Shown: in pieces, positions 10,801-21,057 of the stretch | Numbering within the stretch: the stretch's first letter is position 1 | How the letters are laid out: each line of letters begins with the position of its first letter | Origin: Eutypa lata | Lineage: Eukaryota > Ascomycota > Sordariomycetes > Xylariales > Diatrypaceae | Direction: 5' to 3' | NCBI GenBank assembly: GCA_022661535.1 | Contig: JAKULF010000011.1 | Location: 2,848,220 to 2,912,219, forward strand | Length of the DNA stretch: 64,000 nt | The notes under the pieces: generated by a model | Database searches by the model: none | Seen by the model: only the letters and a program-made list of their open reading frames with translations | What the model was told of the DNA's origin: nothing | Program-made: the position numbers and the translations under genes

Positions 10801-13036
10801 GAGAATGGTTGGAAGGGTGAAGGTGAGGGTGAGGGTTGAACGGGTGGTCAGCCAAGCCTCAGCAAACATAGCGGGAGAGGACGTTAGAGCTAGGGTGGCT
10901 ATTAGTTAGTGATGGTTGGTTGTTGGTTGTTAGTATGAAATGAAAAGAAGGTTGTATTGGCTCAAGACCTCGAGTGACAATCAATTCTCCTTGGTCGCTA
11001 ACGTCGTTCTCTTATCCCCTATCTACTATCATTTCCAGCGACGCTACGAAGTACCTACGCCAAACAATCGCCTTCTTCAGTCGTGAGGTTACATTCAAGT
11101 CTCGGACACCCCCTATACATATGATACAACGTTCGTTCAATGCAGCCACTCGCCACGATGTCATGTTTCGTTTCGTTTCCTCGCCTCGTGCATACCAACC
11201 ATCCAGATACGAGCGTCGTTGCATCTGTCTGTGGCTGTATTGTACTATCGCATAGTCGGCCTGCTTCTACTCTACGTATACAGCATACTGCGCCGCTTCT
11301 TTATCCCCGTCCCTATCAGCTAACCACCTATTACCTTCATAGGCATCTTCCGTCAAGATTGCTTCTATAGTTATTTTTGTCTACGGACCCGACCACTCGG
11401 GACTCTAATACAGAATGCAGGCCAGTCATTATCGGCAGGGACGAATGAATGTATGCATATCGCCTACTTACACCCAGTTAACTGGAACAATAATTGATTG
11501 CCGGCGGGCCATCCGGTAACAGCAGCTCACTCACTTGTCATAGGCTCTGAGGCTTCACGTTGAGGAAAGGCGCAGTTGTTGCACCGCATCGCTTTAATAA
11601 CCTATAGTTCTAACAACAAATTGTTTGTTTCATTTCTTCATCTTCACATGCATTGAGGTAATCATTGGATATCCTTCGCCTAGACCAATGTGCAGGTAGG
11701 GATCGACAGCTAGATAGAATCCGTTCCATCGGTGCACTCACTTCCCCTCAGCCCCTCCATCAAATAAGGCGTAGGTATGTAGGTATGTAGAGGCTAAATG
11801 GGTGCAACCATCCTACACAGTAAGCTCGTTCCATTTGATATCAACGCCTAGAGGTAGACAGCCCCCAAAGAGGGGATATTATGTGTTCACTCACCTTACC
11901 TAGTTGTGTACTTCTCTAATTCTATCGCGATTCGAGTATGTTACCCCATGTCTCGCCCTATTTCTTTTTCTTCTCTCTCTTTTCAGCTTGCGGCTCACCA
12001 AGTCAGGCTGCCCCACTATCATCAGTGCAACATAACCATTATCGGGTTGCTGGCTGTGGTGAAGGTAACATAGCACATAAAGCCACGTGGGTCTCCCGCC
12101 TGTCTGATGGATCTCTCTTATCTTGAAACATTAAGAAGATGTCTACAAATGTGATAGCCGGTCGAAGGGGTCTTTATCTAGGCAGGCTAGTTAGATAGAG
12201 CGCGCTTGGAAGATCAACGATATCAAGCCCACTAACTTAATTCGTAGACTACATAGTAGTGGGATAGTCGAGATAAGCAGCGCTGATCATGAGCATAACA
12301 GAAATGTCGGACAGACAATAGCCTACATGCATCGTGGCTCGGCTAGCAGACGACACAGCAAAATATAGTTTGTAAATAGAGACCAATGCATTTTGGTTGC
12401 ACTGAGAATACCAAATTTGGGACCTAATAGTGATGAGGTCTTTCATCTTCTTTATAGATATCGATCTACTCATCTGATCTCATCTCATCTCATCTCATGC
12501 CACACAACCCGGAGTGATACAATGAATGCGACGATGACAATAGTTAGTTAGTCAATATTATATATTATATACATCTGTTTGTAAATATGCGCCCACGAAC
12601 CAGTAGGGTGGTCAGCGGCAATTCACACAGTCCCGGATATACGTGAGATATACCATGTAGGTAATTCCGGCGAACCGTCAATCGCCAACCGCAACCAACC
12701 AACATGTAGGTAGGCAAGCCAGCTAGTGTAGTACGGACCACATGTGTGCTCTCCAAGCAAGGTCCAGTTTTGAGACTCCAGAATCCCATCCTATCCTATC
12801 CTATATATGATTATGCGCCAGTCAATCAATCAATCAATCAATCAGTTAATCAACCCGCTTGCTCCCATCCCGGATTCCCTTGCTATGTATATAACCAAGT
12901 CCAAGCAAACACAGGGCCGTCTAATGATAAAAGCCCACGTATACATAAGTAGAGAGGTAGATAGATGGAATAGGTGATGTACAGGCTTCCAGTTATGCCT
13001 GCGTAGGCGATAGAGAATAACACCATGTACTCCGAT
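7874..13036. other. 5.2-kb gene-free region
   Basis: I find no supported gene on either strand. The left end is the 5' leader and promoter of the transporter, which has GGTAGGTAG-type tracts at 8030-8150. Elsewhere there are scattered microsatellites: GCAGGACAG repeats at 8550-8600, CATA at about 8615-8632, a GTAT/GT tract at 8955-9000, TCTCA at 12475-12500 and AATC at about 12822-12845. Short frames such as 10974-11255 lack splice context and protein-like composition. GC content is not depleted, so this is not RIP-erased repeat. It could hold a non-coding transcript or promoters. Confidence 0.5.
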
Positions 13037-16000
13037 CTAAATCCGACCCTGATTAATGACCTCTCGACGTAGGACCTCGATCTCGCCTGAATCGTCCGTT
13101 CGTCTCCGTTCCATGACCCAACGTGACTCGCCACTATCTCCCTCCTTCATGTAGGAGATGCTATCGGCGCTGCCCTTATGTCTGTGACCCATGCTCGGAC
13201 GTTTTGGTTTCTTCGACGGATCCGTGTCCGTGTCCGTCGTCATCGTCGTCGTCTGTCCGCAGTTTTTGTCAACGCCATCTTCGTTATTTGCTGCCAACAC
13301 TGCCGCCGTAGACGAAGACTTCCTACTACCATTGCTGCCACCATTGCTGTTGCTGTTGCTGATGCTGTTGCTATTGCTGTTGGACGCCGCAGAGTTGTTG
13401 AATTTGCTGATTAACCCTTTTTTTCGGGGAGCGGGTTGGCCTACCACGACCACATCTTCCGTCTCCTCATCCTCAAAGACAGGAGGGCAGGCCGTTGATG
13501 ATAAGGTGTTATTCGAGTGGGAAGGAGGCGGAGGCGGTGAGTATAGCGGAGTTGCCATATTAATCCCACTAGGTGGTGGCGGACTCGTCGTCGTAGCGCT
13601 TGAAGTGTTAGAGTTTGGTGAGATAGAGCTTAGTGGATTGGAGTTAGTCGGGATGTTAGGCATTGACATGGACATAGTGAGCGTAGGACTTCCCGAGCCA
13701 CTTCCGGCGCCCGAGTCCTGGCTGAAGAGCGAGAAGGCGGAGTTTTTGCGACCATGTGCATACTCATGATCCAAGGGACTGGTGGCTCCGTTGCGGTCAT
13801 ATGGTGATCCATCGCGTGAACTCGCAAGCGACACCTGTGATCCTCCCCAGGCTTTCGTGCGGAACCGCATAAGAGCGGAAAGGGACATATTGTCATCATC
13901 ACTCATCATAGCAAGTTGGGCTAGGCCAGGGCTTTGTAGCGGGGCTGCATTATTAGAATTCGAAGGCATGAGACTCATGAGGGAGTTTCGATTTGAATAT
14001 TCGGAACGTTCCGTGATAGGGGTCAAGTTCGGCTCTCTTGATACAACCCGCCCCGATGCTGTACGGTTGACACCACTAGGTCCGAAGTACCCGCCGTGGG
14101 AATACTGGAAAAGGTTCTTTTCACTAAGAGCACTTGCAACATGGTGTTGCGGCAAGGGAGTGGAATAAAATCCAAACTCCTGACCATACCATCCATCCGT
14201 GTCGTTCGCTAGGGCGCTTGCATTAATCTCAGCAATGATAGCGTCATCATCAAGCTCATAATCGTCTAGACCTGCTGATGTATATCCACCGTCGTCGTCT
14301 TCATCCTCGTAATTGTCTAATGCATTTTCGTTATGAGGATCGGAATGCTCAGAGCCCGTGGTTGTCGGACTGGTGATTGTAAGATCTGCCGGTGGTGCAG
14401 GAGAGGAATCTCTTCGAAACTTTCCAGATGCGGCGGCCTGTTGAGCTGCAGCAGCTAAGGCAGCTTGATATGCGGCTACATTGTCCTGGGGATCAGTAGT
14501 CCAGGTGGAAGGTTGGGCTTGAGGAATTTGTTCGGTCACGTTTCCCCTCTGAATGCTAGGTTCTTGGACGTTGGGTTCTTCCTGTATACTAGGTTCCTCC
14601 TGTGTACTGGGCTCCTCCTGTATGCTGGGTTCCCCCTGAAGGCCGGGATCCGCTTTTGGTTGTTGATCGACACTTAAAGATGTATGAGCTGTAGACTGAG
14701 TCCTTCCTGACTCTTGTGATAATCTTGATGTCATTTCGGACTCTCGATTCTTTGTCTCTTGGGCAGCGTTCCTCTGAGATAGAACCCTGGCAAACATTCC
14801 AGGGATCGGTCGTCCATATTGGTCCGTATCATCTAGATCAAAGATTGACTCATCGAAAGTTGAGCCGTCTCCCTCGCCGTCAAACTCATGCATTAGGCCA
14901 TCGTCGAAGTATAGCTCATCTTGCTTGTCGAGGACCCTCTCAGCTGGAGGCTGTTGTTCCATTGGATGAACTTGATCAACTTGATCAACTTGATGAGTAG
15001 CCTCGTTCTCATCAAGACCCTGAATACCCAAACCGGTTGATATTCTCGGAGACCTTAGTGGTGCTGGGACGCATGAAGTCTCTGTCGGAGTCTGGTCATC
15101 TTGTTGAAAATCTGGGGTTTCTCCTGTTTCTGTTGATGCATATCCTGTTGCTGCGTATCCTATTACATCGCCGTTCGCATCTCTCGGGGTAGGTAGAAGC
15201 CCAGCGCTGCGAGGAGTTGTTAATGTGCTTGGAGGATCTGATCTCTGGAAAACAAAGCCAGCGAAATTCTCCTGGTCATTATCAGGGTCATTATCCATTT
15301 GGAAGTCTTCTTCTTCTTCATAGTCGGCATTCACCCCAGGAATACGTTCTTCCAACCCATCGTCATAGTCCATTCCATCGTAATCAAACGCTTCTTCGTC
15401 GAAATCATCAAAACGGGAATCCCGCTGGTAAAAATCATCCTCTTCGCCTACTTGCTTATCCTGTTGCCTTTGACGATGTCGCTCCTCAAGTAGCTTCTCC
15501 TCGTTTGCAGCCCCAACCATGTCAAAGCTAAATCTAGAGGACGTGCTCTTCATGTGTTTGGGTATTGACGATAGAATTCCTTTACCAGATGCTCCTGAAG
15601 TATTGCGAGACATTGAAACCAGAGATGCTGGAATGGAACTCTTCCTCCGAGAACTCAAGAGACTACGCCGCTTTTCGGAAATTGTGGTAGATCGACGACT
15701 CGGTATATTGTGTGATCTTTGTTGCGTAGCTGTAGTATCTGCTGAAGTCTCCTGGGATGGGCCTGAGGATGATGCTCTCTTAGATAGAGCATGATCATCC
15801 TTTGGTGGTGGTGCGGGGGGTGCATCCGACACAACTGAAGTCATAGCTAAAGTCACAGCTGAAGTCACAGCCGAAGTAGGCTCACTAGTAGACACACTTG
15901 GCAAAGTATCCTGACTTGGCTTCTCAGTCGCCGTTTGTGCCATATCATGAACACGTACTGGTTTCCGAGGCCGTGGAGCACTAAAGTCATGTACTCGAGT

Positions 16001-17017
16001 ACCCCGAATTCGAGGGTCATAGGTAGGTTCTTCTTTTTCGTTTCGTAGTGAAAGAGAGAGATCAGGTACGATATTTTGGCTCGACTTTCTCCGCAACAAT
16101 AATGTGGACATGGGATTTTTCAAGAAGGGCAACCCTTTCTTCCCTCGTGGTGCTTCTTGAGATGGAACCTGAACAGGGACTCCTTGTGGTTCGGAACCCA
16201 ATCTTACGCCAGACGGGCGTTTGCTTGACATAGACATATGTTGGGTATGACTAGTGGGTGGATGAAAGGACGAAGCAGCCTTAATAGGTCGAGTAGGTGG
16301 TGGCGGCCTAGCAAGTTGGCTTGACCTGCGTGACTGATGATCTGACGTATACCCCTCATCTCTATTTAATGCGCCTGCATTCAGTAAAGCCTCCTGTTCT
16401 CGGCGGTACCTTTCCAATGCCAGTCCACCGATGAAACCAGATTGTTCATTATAAGGGGATCGGGTCAGTGGTTTTGGTGGTTCTTCGCGCTGTTGTAGTG
16501 GTTGCTGTTGTTGCTGGTGGTGCTGTTGCTGTTGCTGTTGCTGTTGCTGGTGCTGGTGCTGGTGCTGGTGCTGTTGCTGTTGTTGTTGCTGCTGCTGGTA
16601 TTGGTACTGATGCTGCGACGGAGGTGGCGGTTGAGATAGTGGCTGCTTCTGGTCGATGGAGATGTCTTCTAGATCAATAGAAAAGTCCGAGAGTCCCGAT
16701 GTTACCCTAGCTATAGGGGGAAGAGTAGGAGGTTGTTGATGTTGATGTTGGTGTTGGTGTTGTTGTTGAGGTAGAGAGGACGGTGGCTGCGGAGGGGGAG
16801 GTGGTGAGTGTATCGGTCGAGGCGGAGGTTGTCCATGACCTTGAGCAAACGGGACAGAATTAGAGGATCTCGGACGGATTTCTGGAGTAGGTACGCCATC
16901 TTCGGGAACTAGCTGTGCTGGTTGGAGAGATGCCGCATCCCATGGACTTGAGTCGGGTGGTATAGGAGAGGTAGGGTTCGACGGGGCCCGTCTATGAAAG
17001 CGCAGATGCGACAGCAT
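13037..17017 (-). CDS. Large Gln/Pro-rich, mostly disordered conserved fungal protein
   Basis: This is a single intronless frame of 1326 residues. Residues about 82-95 hold a QH-rich stretch, and residues about 132-177 a long Q/H tract coded by CAA, CAG and CAC at 16485-16620. The N-terminal 400 residues are Pro/Ser-rich. An ordered-looking motif FIGGLALERYRREQEALLNAG follows at about 190. An acidic segment rich in DD, EE and YD lies near 520-590, and a second acidic motif (DDTDQYGRPIPGMFA) near 750. Next come short EPSIQE repeats (about residues 790-830), another acidic block and several N/S repeats. The extreme C-terminus (RRRTDDSGEIEVLRREVI) looks conserved. I know similar hypothetical proteins in ascomycetes but no assigned function. 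No membrane segment or signal peptide is seen. Confidence 0.8.
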   Translation of the reverse strand: MLSHLRFHRRAPSNPTSPIPPDSSPWDAASLQPAQLVPEDGVPTPEIRPRSSNSVPFAQGHGQPPPRPIHSPPPPPQPPSSLPQQQHQHQHQHQQPPTLPPIARVTSGLSDFSIDLEDISIDQKQPLSQPPPPSQHQYQYQQQQQQQQQHQHQHQHQQQQQQQQQHHQQQQQPLQQREEPPKPLTRSPYNEQSGFIGGLALERYRREQEALLNAGALNRDEGYTSDHQSRRSSQLARPPPPTRPIKAASSFHPPTSHTQHMSMSSKRPSGVRLGSEPQGVPVQVPSQEAPRGKKGLPFLKNPMSTLLLRRKSSQNIVPDLSLSLRNEKEEPTYDPRIRGTRVHDFSAPRPRKPVRVHDMAQTATEKPSQDTLPSVSTSEPTSAVTSAVTLAMTSVVSDAPPAPPPKDDHALSKRASSSGPSQETSADTTATQQRSHNIPSRRSTTISEKRRSLLSSRRKSSIPASLVSMSRNTSGASGKGILSSIPKHMKSTSSRFSFDMVGAANEEKLLEERHRQRQQDKQVGEEDDFYQRDSRFDDFDEEAFDYDGMDYDDGLEERIPGVNADYEEEEDFQMDNDPDNDQENFAGFVFQRSDPPSTLTTPRSAGLLPTPRDANGDVIGYAATGYASTETGETPDFQQDDQTPTETSCVPAPLRSPRISTGLGIQGLDENEATHQVDQVDQVHPMEQQPPAERVLDKQDELYFDDGLMHEFDGEGDGSTFDESIFDLDDTDQYGRPIPGMFARVLSQRNAAQETKNRESEMTSRLSQESGRTQSTAHTSLSVDQQPKADPGLQGEPSIQEEPSTQEEPSIQEEPNVQEPSIQRGNVTEQIPQAQPSTWTTDPQDNVAAYQAALAAAAQQAAASGKFRRDSSPAPPADLTITSPTTTGSEHSDPHNENALDNYEDEDDDGGYTSAGLDDYELDDDAIIAEINASALANDTDGWYGQEFGFYSTPLPQHHVASALSEKNLFQYSHGGYFGPSGVNRTASGRVVSREPNLTPITERSEYSNRNSLMSLMPSNSNNAAPLQSPGLAQLAMMSDDDNMSLSALMRFRTKAWGGSQVSLASSRDGSPYDRNGATSPLDHEYAHGRKNSAFSLFSQDSGAGSGSGSPTLTMSMSMPNIPTNSNPLSSISPNSNTSSATTTSPPPPSGINMATPLYSPPPPPSHSNNTLSSTACPPVFEDEETEDVVVVGQPAPRKKGLISKFNNSAASNSNSNSISNSNSNGGSNGSRKSSSTAAVLAANNEDGVDKNCGQTTTMTTDTDTDPSKKPKRPSMGHRHKGSADSISYMKEGDSGESRWVMERRRTDDSGEIEVLRREVINQGRI

Positions 17018-18942
17018 TTTGATAGCTTGAATCTACCTAATCTGCCTACCGTGTTACAGGCGCAAACCAAGTCATTATGACTCGTATATATAATATGTGG
17101 AAATGGTGAGATGATACTGAAGGCCTGAATAGATAACAGCCAGCGATATTGTACGTCCGGGTTGGCGCAATGACTCGGGTACCGGAACAGTGACGTCGCT
17201 GAGGTAATGAATAATCGGATACTTTTTGTGACTAGATGTCGTGTCACTAGAAGCAGGTAATTTGTATAAGTAACCGGTGTCTTAGTTGATTAAGTATTAG
17301 GGTTATTAAACTAGTCACATCCAAACGATGTCTATTTTCGATGTTGTATGGAACCAAGCAAAACACGTAGCGTAGCGTAGGGCCAGCCGTAGGGCTACCT
17401 GAGTCTGATGTGGATTTGGATGTCGCGAGAATGACGAGACGGCGACGACGATGAATAGTATCGTACTCTAATCTGAATAAGTATCCAAGGGTGTTAACTC
17501 GATTATACGATAGGAAGAACTTATGCGACAGAGAAAACATAAAATAAGAGCAACGAACAATTGAATGAAATTGAGGGGCTTCAATCTGTCTTCACAATAC
17601 ATGTAGTTACTGCAATTCAAGAAAATGAAAGTACATACATCCTACCTAGGTAGTTAATGACCCTAAAAAACTGATGAGACAAGCCTAAGATTAGGTGGGT
17701 TTAGCTCAAGATGAATGAGTACGAAATAGCGAACCTTTTACTGTGGAGAACGAAGTATTTCGAAGGTGAACGACTGGCTGAACTGGGTGACATCTACCAG
17801 CATTCAATGAAGCTTGACCGTGGTCGGTGACATCAAAACGTATCAAGAACTTGGCACAGGTTCGCAAATGACGCGACATTGAAGAGCTTAACCAGCTTAA
17901 CTACACCAGACTCATGCTGCCATGTAGAGGCCTCTAGGTAAGCTGGTAAGATAAGACCCGAAAGGTCAAAGGTCGAGGTTGCATCTCGGCATTACATAAT
18001 ACATTAAAACCCGGGTAGAAGAACCTTCCTCCCGAGTTCCTTCTGTGGGATTGCCCATGTGCATCTTTTCTGTGGGGATTGTGGCGCTCGCTAATCACGG
18101 TACTTAGGTACATTCCTGTATAGGGAGGTGGTCATCTTGGCATACATCTAATCAGGGGGGTTGCATTGTCTCCTTTTCTGCTCATTACGTCGTGAATACA
18201 TGACTTATTTCCTTTGAATATATCTACACTCTAGTTATAGTATCCAGTCCTGTATCCTCTCGTAGTCTAATTGTTACTATACTTTCAGAGCGTATTTGTA
18301 AAGAGTTTCTAGGTATGTATGCCTGTTGCTACTCAGCAGCAGCAGAACGCATAACATCTACTTCGTAATTATGCTATAGTTCAAATGTAACCAACACGTA
18401 TGACTTCTAAGTGGCATACTATTGTCCCATGTTGTCAGATCTTGCTTCATGTTGAGATGCTCTCTTTGTTTTTAGTTTCGCCTCCTATGACTTATCTCCA
18501 CGATGGAAAGTTGCTGTTCGTACACGTAGTCTAACAAGTTAACATTCAAGAATGAAGTTAGAGTCCCTTTATTACCAGAGTATCACATGTAGATCAGAGA
18601 GTGGCATAACATGGCCACCATCATCATCCGCCAATTCATGCGTAGAGGTCAACTTGCCGGTATCAGCTAATAGACACTAATAGACCTAAATTATCATCAT
18701 GTTCATTCTCACTACACTTGGCGTGGTTGTCCGTCTCTTAGATAGAAGTGTCAGTGAGACACGGAGTAGAAGTGATGATGAGAGAGATGAAGTGTCAAAC
18801 CTGTAGTCTCTGGACTTCAAACCAGCCACCTGAGACACAGGCATTACCACGAGATATAAATATAGATATTAATCCATGACAATGATGATAGCATCCATAC
18901 TCTATTCAATAGTAATTGTAATACTATCGAAAACCTACGAAG
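17018..18942. other. Intergenic, no gene seen
   Basis: This is the promoter side of both the Gln-rich gene (minus) and the deaminase-fold gene (plus). A 97-residue minus frame at 17247-17540 has low-quality composition and no start context, so I treat it as chance. Confidence 0.45.
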
Positions 18943-20184
18943 ATGGAGACCTCTAAGCAGCTGACCTCAGCTCAACATGCTGCTCTTTGTGAGCGCATTG
19001 AAACTTTATCTATCAAGGAACAACAACAATCACAAATACAGCCAACAGGTGATACCAGTAGTGCCATTGGTTTCTTCAAATCTACAGGTTTGGACTTACA
19101 TGAGGTTCTATGGGCATTTGCTCTAATTCTTGACTCTACTCGAACAGCGACCAAAGTGACTGCGACGGTACTCAGTAAAGTACATAACCAAGATAAGAAA
19201 CCGTCTACTATCATACTTCATGTGGCTCAAAACTGCGGAATATCGGAAAACAAACAGCGTTGTGCAGCCTTTCGTAACTACAAGGAGAAGTTGGAGGGAT
19301 GGATCAGTATGTGCGAAGAGCCCTCATCTGACGCTATCATGAATTGTTGCAGAGGTCGGATCTCAGGATATTACAGGCTAGCCAAGAAAGTATTCAACGG
19401 ATACGAGGAAAACAATCCATTCTGGGACTGGAAACCCACAGAAGAGCCACTTCACATATTTGCGAGAGAGCTAAAAGTTCTGTTGGGACATATAAACAAG
19501 AGTCTCAAAGACAACGCTACCATCAAGAACTATGATACGCATGCAACTCTAGATAAGGCTTGGACATTCCTGAAGGAACACGGGAAAACATTTAATGAGC
19601 TGTGGACTGGTATCCGGCATGGTACCGAACAAGTACCATCTTGTACGTCCGAATTCCATGGTCCCCAAATCAGAACCCGGGTTTGTCAATACTTCAAGAC
19701 GATTGAGAATCTTGCAAAAGTCCCCAGGGCAATCCAGACTTTCGTCGGGTTCTGGGAGTATATGGCCTCTTCCGGTCTTCGGTTTGAAATTTGGCCGATT
19801 CCTTCCGATGGCACTGCTGCGATCAAAAGTAACAACCGTAAACTACCCCATTGCGAAATGCAACTTCTTCAATACTTCGAAGGAGAAGGGAGACAATATA
19901 AAGCCGAAACATGGAATGTGATCGGCTGTAGCAAGCGTCCATGTTACTGCTGCGCCTTCGTTATCAACCACGGATCTGACTTCACGTTCAGGGAGAGCCA
20001 CGGGAAGATATATTCCCCATGGCCGCTTCCTGAGAGGTACGCCCATGATTCTCGACTTCCAGCTGCCTTGCGGGAACTTGATAATGCTTTGGAAAAGAGG
20101 ATTTCAGATTTAGTCAAGGATACTCGTAAGAACCACGGTCATACAGACCCTGACTCACCAACGAGCATGGATTGGCCAGCATAG
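18943..20184 (+). CDS. OTT_1508-like deaminase-fold protein
   Basis: This is an intronless frame of 413 residues. The C-terminal third carries the zinc-site signature of the nucleic-acid deaminase fold in its OTT_1508-like fungal form. There is an H-C-E motif (His303, Glu305, coded at 19849-19857), and thirty residues on GCSKRPCYCC with Cys334 and Cys337 as the C-x2-C pair. His supplies the first metal ligand and Glu the proton shuttle in the family. The N-terminal 280 residues are a helical region with no motif I can name. Comparative work has proposed that such deaminases derive from bacterial toxin domains. No substrate is established for the fungal ones. The protein has no signal peptide, so a cytosolic or nuclear location is inferred. 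All catalytic residues are present. Confidence 0.75.
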   Translation: METSKQLTSAQHAALCERIETLSIKEQQQSQIQPTGDTSSAIGFFKSTGLDLHEVLWAFALILDSTRTATKVTATVLSKVHNQDKKPSTIILHVAQNCGISENKQRCAAFRNYKEKLEGWISMCEEPSSDAIMNCCRGRISGYYRLAKKVFNGYEENNPFWDWKPTEEPLHIFARELKVLLGHINKSLKDNATIKNYDTHATLDKAWTFLKEHGKTFNELWTGIRHGTEQVPSCTSEFHGPQIRTRVCQYFKTIENLAKVPRAIQTFVGFWEYMASSGLRFEIWPIPSDGTAAIKSNNRKLPHCEMQLLQYFEGEGRQYKAETWNVIGCSKRPCYCCAFVINHGSDFTFRESHGKIYSPWPLPERYAHDSRLPAALRELDNALEKRISDLVKDTRKNHGHTDPDSPTSMDWPA

Positions 20185-20569
20185 CCTCGGGTTGTCCTTA
20201 ATAAGTGAATAGAAGGTATGTCCGCCCCAACCAATTGAACGGTGGTAGGGGTTTTCGTCCGCGTTGGGATGTTGATAACTCACAAACGTATTCTCCAAAT
20301 ATATCCATTCAGATCCGCATATCTTAAGTGATCGCATGTCGTGAAGGTGCAAATGTGTCATAACTATCAATTCTCTGACCCTGCTGATCGCTACAGCTGG
20401 ACAAGTCTTCTTTCATGATATTGCAGTTCAAATCGTGACACCATTCATTAGTTATAGATGTGAGACTCAGATGCAATCATTAAACCTATATCTTCGAAAG
20501 AATTATTCTGACTGGGTAGGGCTTGTGCTACGGATATGTTTTCAGTGGACCACTCGTGAGAAGTATAGA
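20185..20569. other. Intergenic, no gene seen
   Basis: This is the 3' flank of the deaminase-fold gene. I see nothing coding in it. Confidence 0.4.
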
Positions 20570-20840
20570 CCCCATTCAAAGCAACCGACCAAGTGCCGCG
20601 TCTACCAGCGAAGGGATCTCTCGGAGGGCCCCGACGACACGGGTGTCGGAATTCACCCGCATAGTTAGACCCGAGCGTGAGACGAGGCGCACGAGATCGG
20701 AGTGTTCTGTGTCGGGCATGATGTACAACTCACTTTGGCGATTAATAACGGTAAAAGTCTCGAATCCTTAATGTCTGCCAAAAGATTTGATGTAGCGCTT
20801 GGGATCCTGGCTGGCATCTCGGGAGATTGCGGTAGTCTTG
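20570..20840 (-). pseudogene. Relic of an unidentified gene
   Basis: One minus-strand frame reads as protein from about 20840 to a TGA near 20570, with one in-frame TAA near 20770. Upstream of the TAA is SRDASQDPKRYIKSFG; downstream is an uninterrupted stretch that includes MPDTEHSDLVRLVSRSG and ends VDAALGRLL. I do not recognise the family. Its length (about 85 codons) and the internal stop point to the remaining 3' end of a decayed gene. Confidence 0.4.
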
Positions 20841-21057
20841 GGGGTTAGGAGCCTAGGCCAGTTCTATCCTCGAGAATCCCCCAACGAGTGCATCCGGCGC
20901 CCTGAGTTGGACGGCTCAGCCGTATAGGTGGCGGTGAGTGAACATGGAGTAAAAATACTAATTCCCGGCGCGATCAATGAGAACCCAGGCTATCGTGAGC
21001 GACTGAGGAACTCTGCAGCTAACGTACTGATTTTGAATGGTGCTGATGACTATGGAT

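Noticed and set aside
10974..11370. Possible gene in the desert
   Set aside because: Two overlapping frames have no motif, no splice signals and low-quality composition.
16468..16680. Plus-strand Val/Ala-rich frame
   Set aside because: It is the antisense of the polyglutamine tract.
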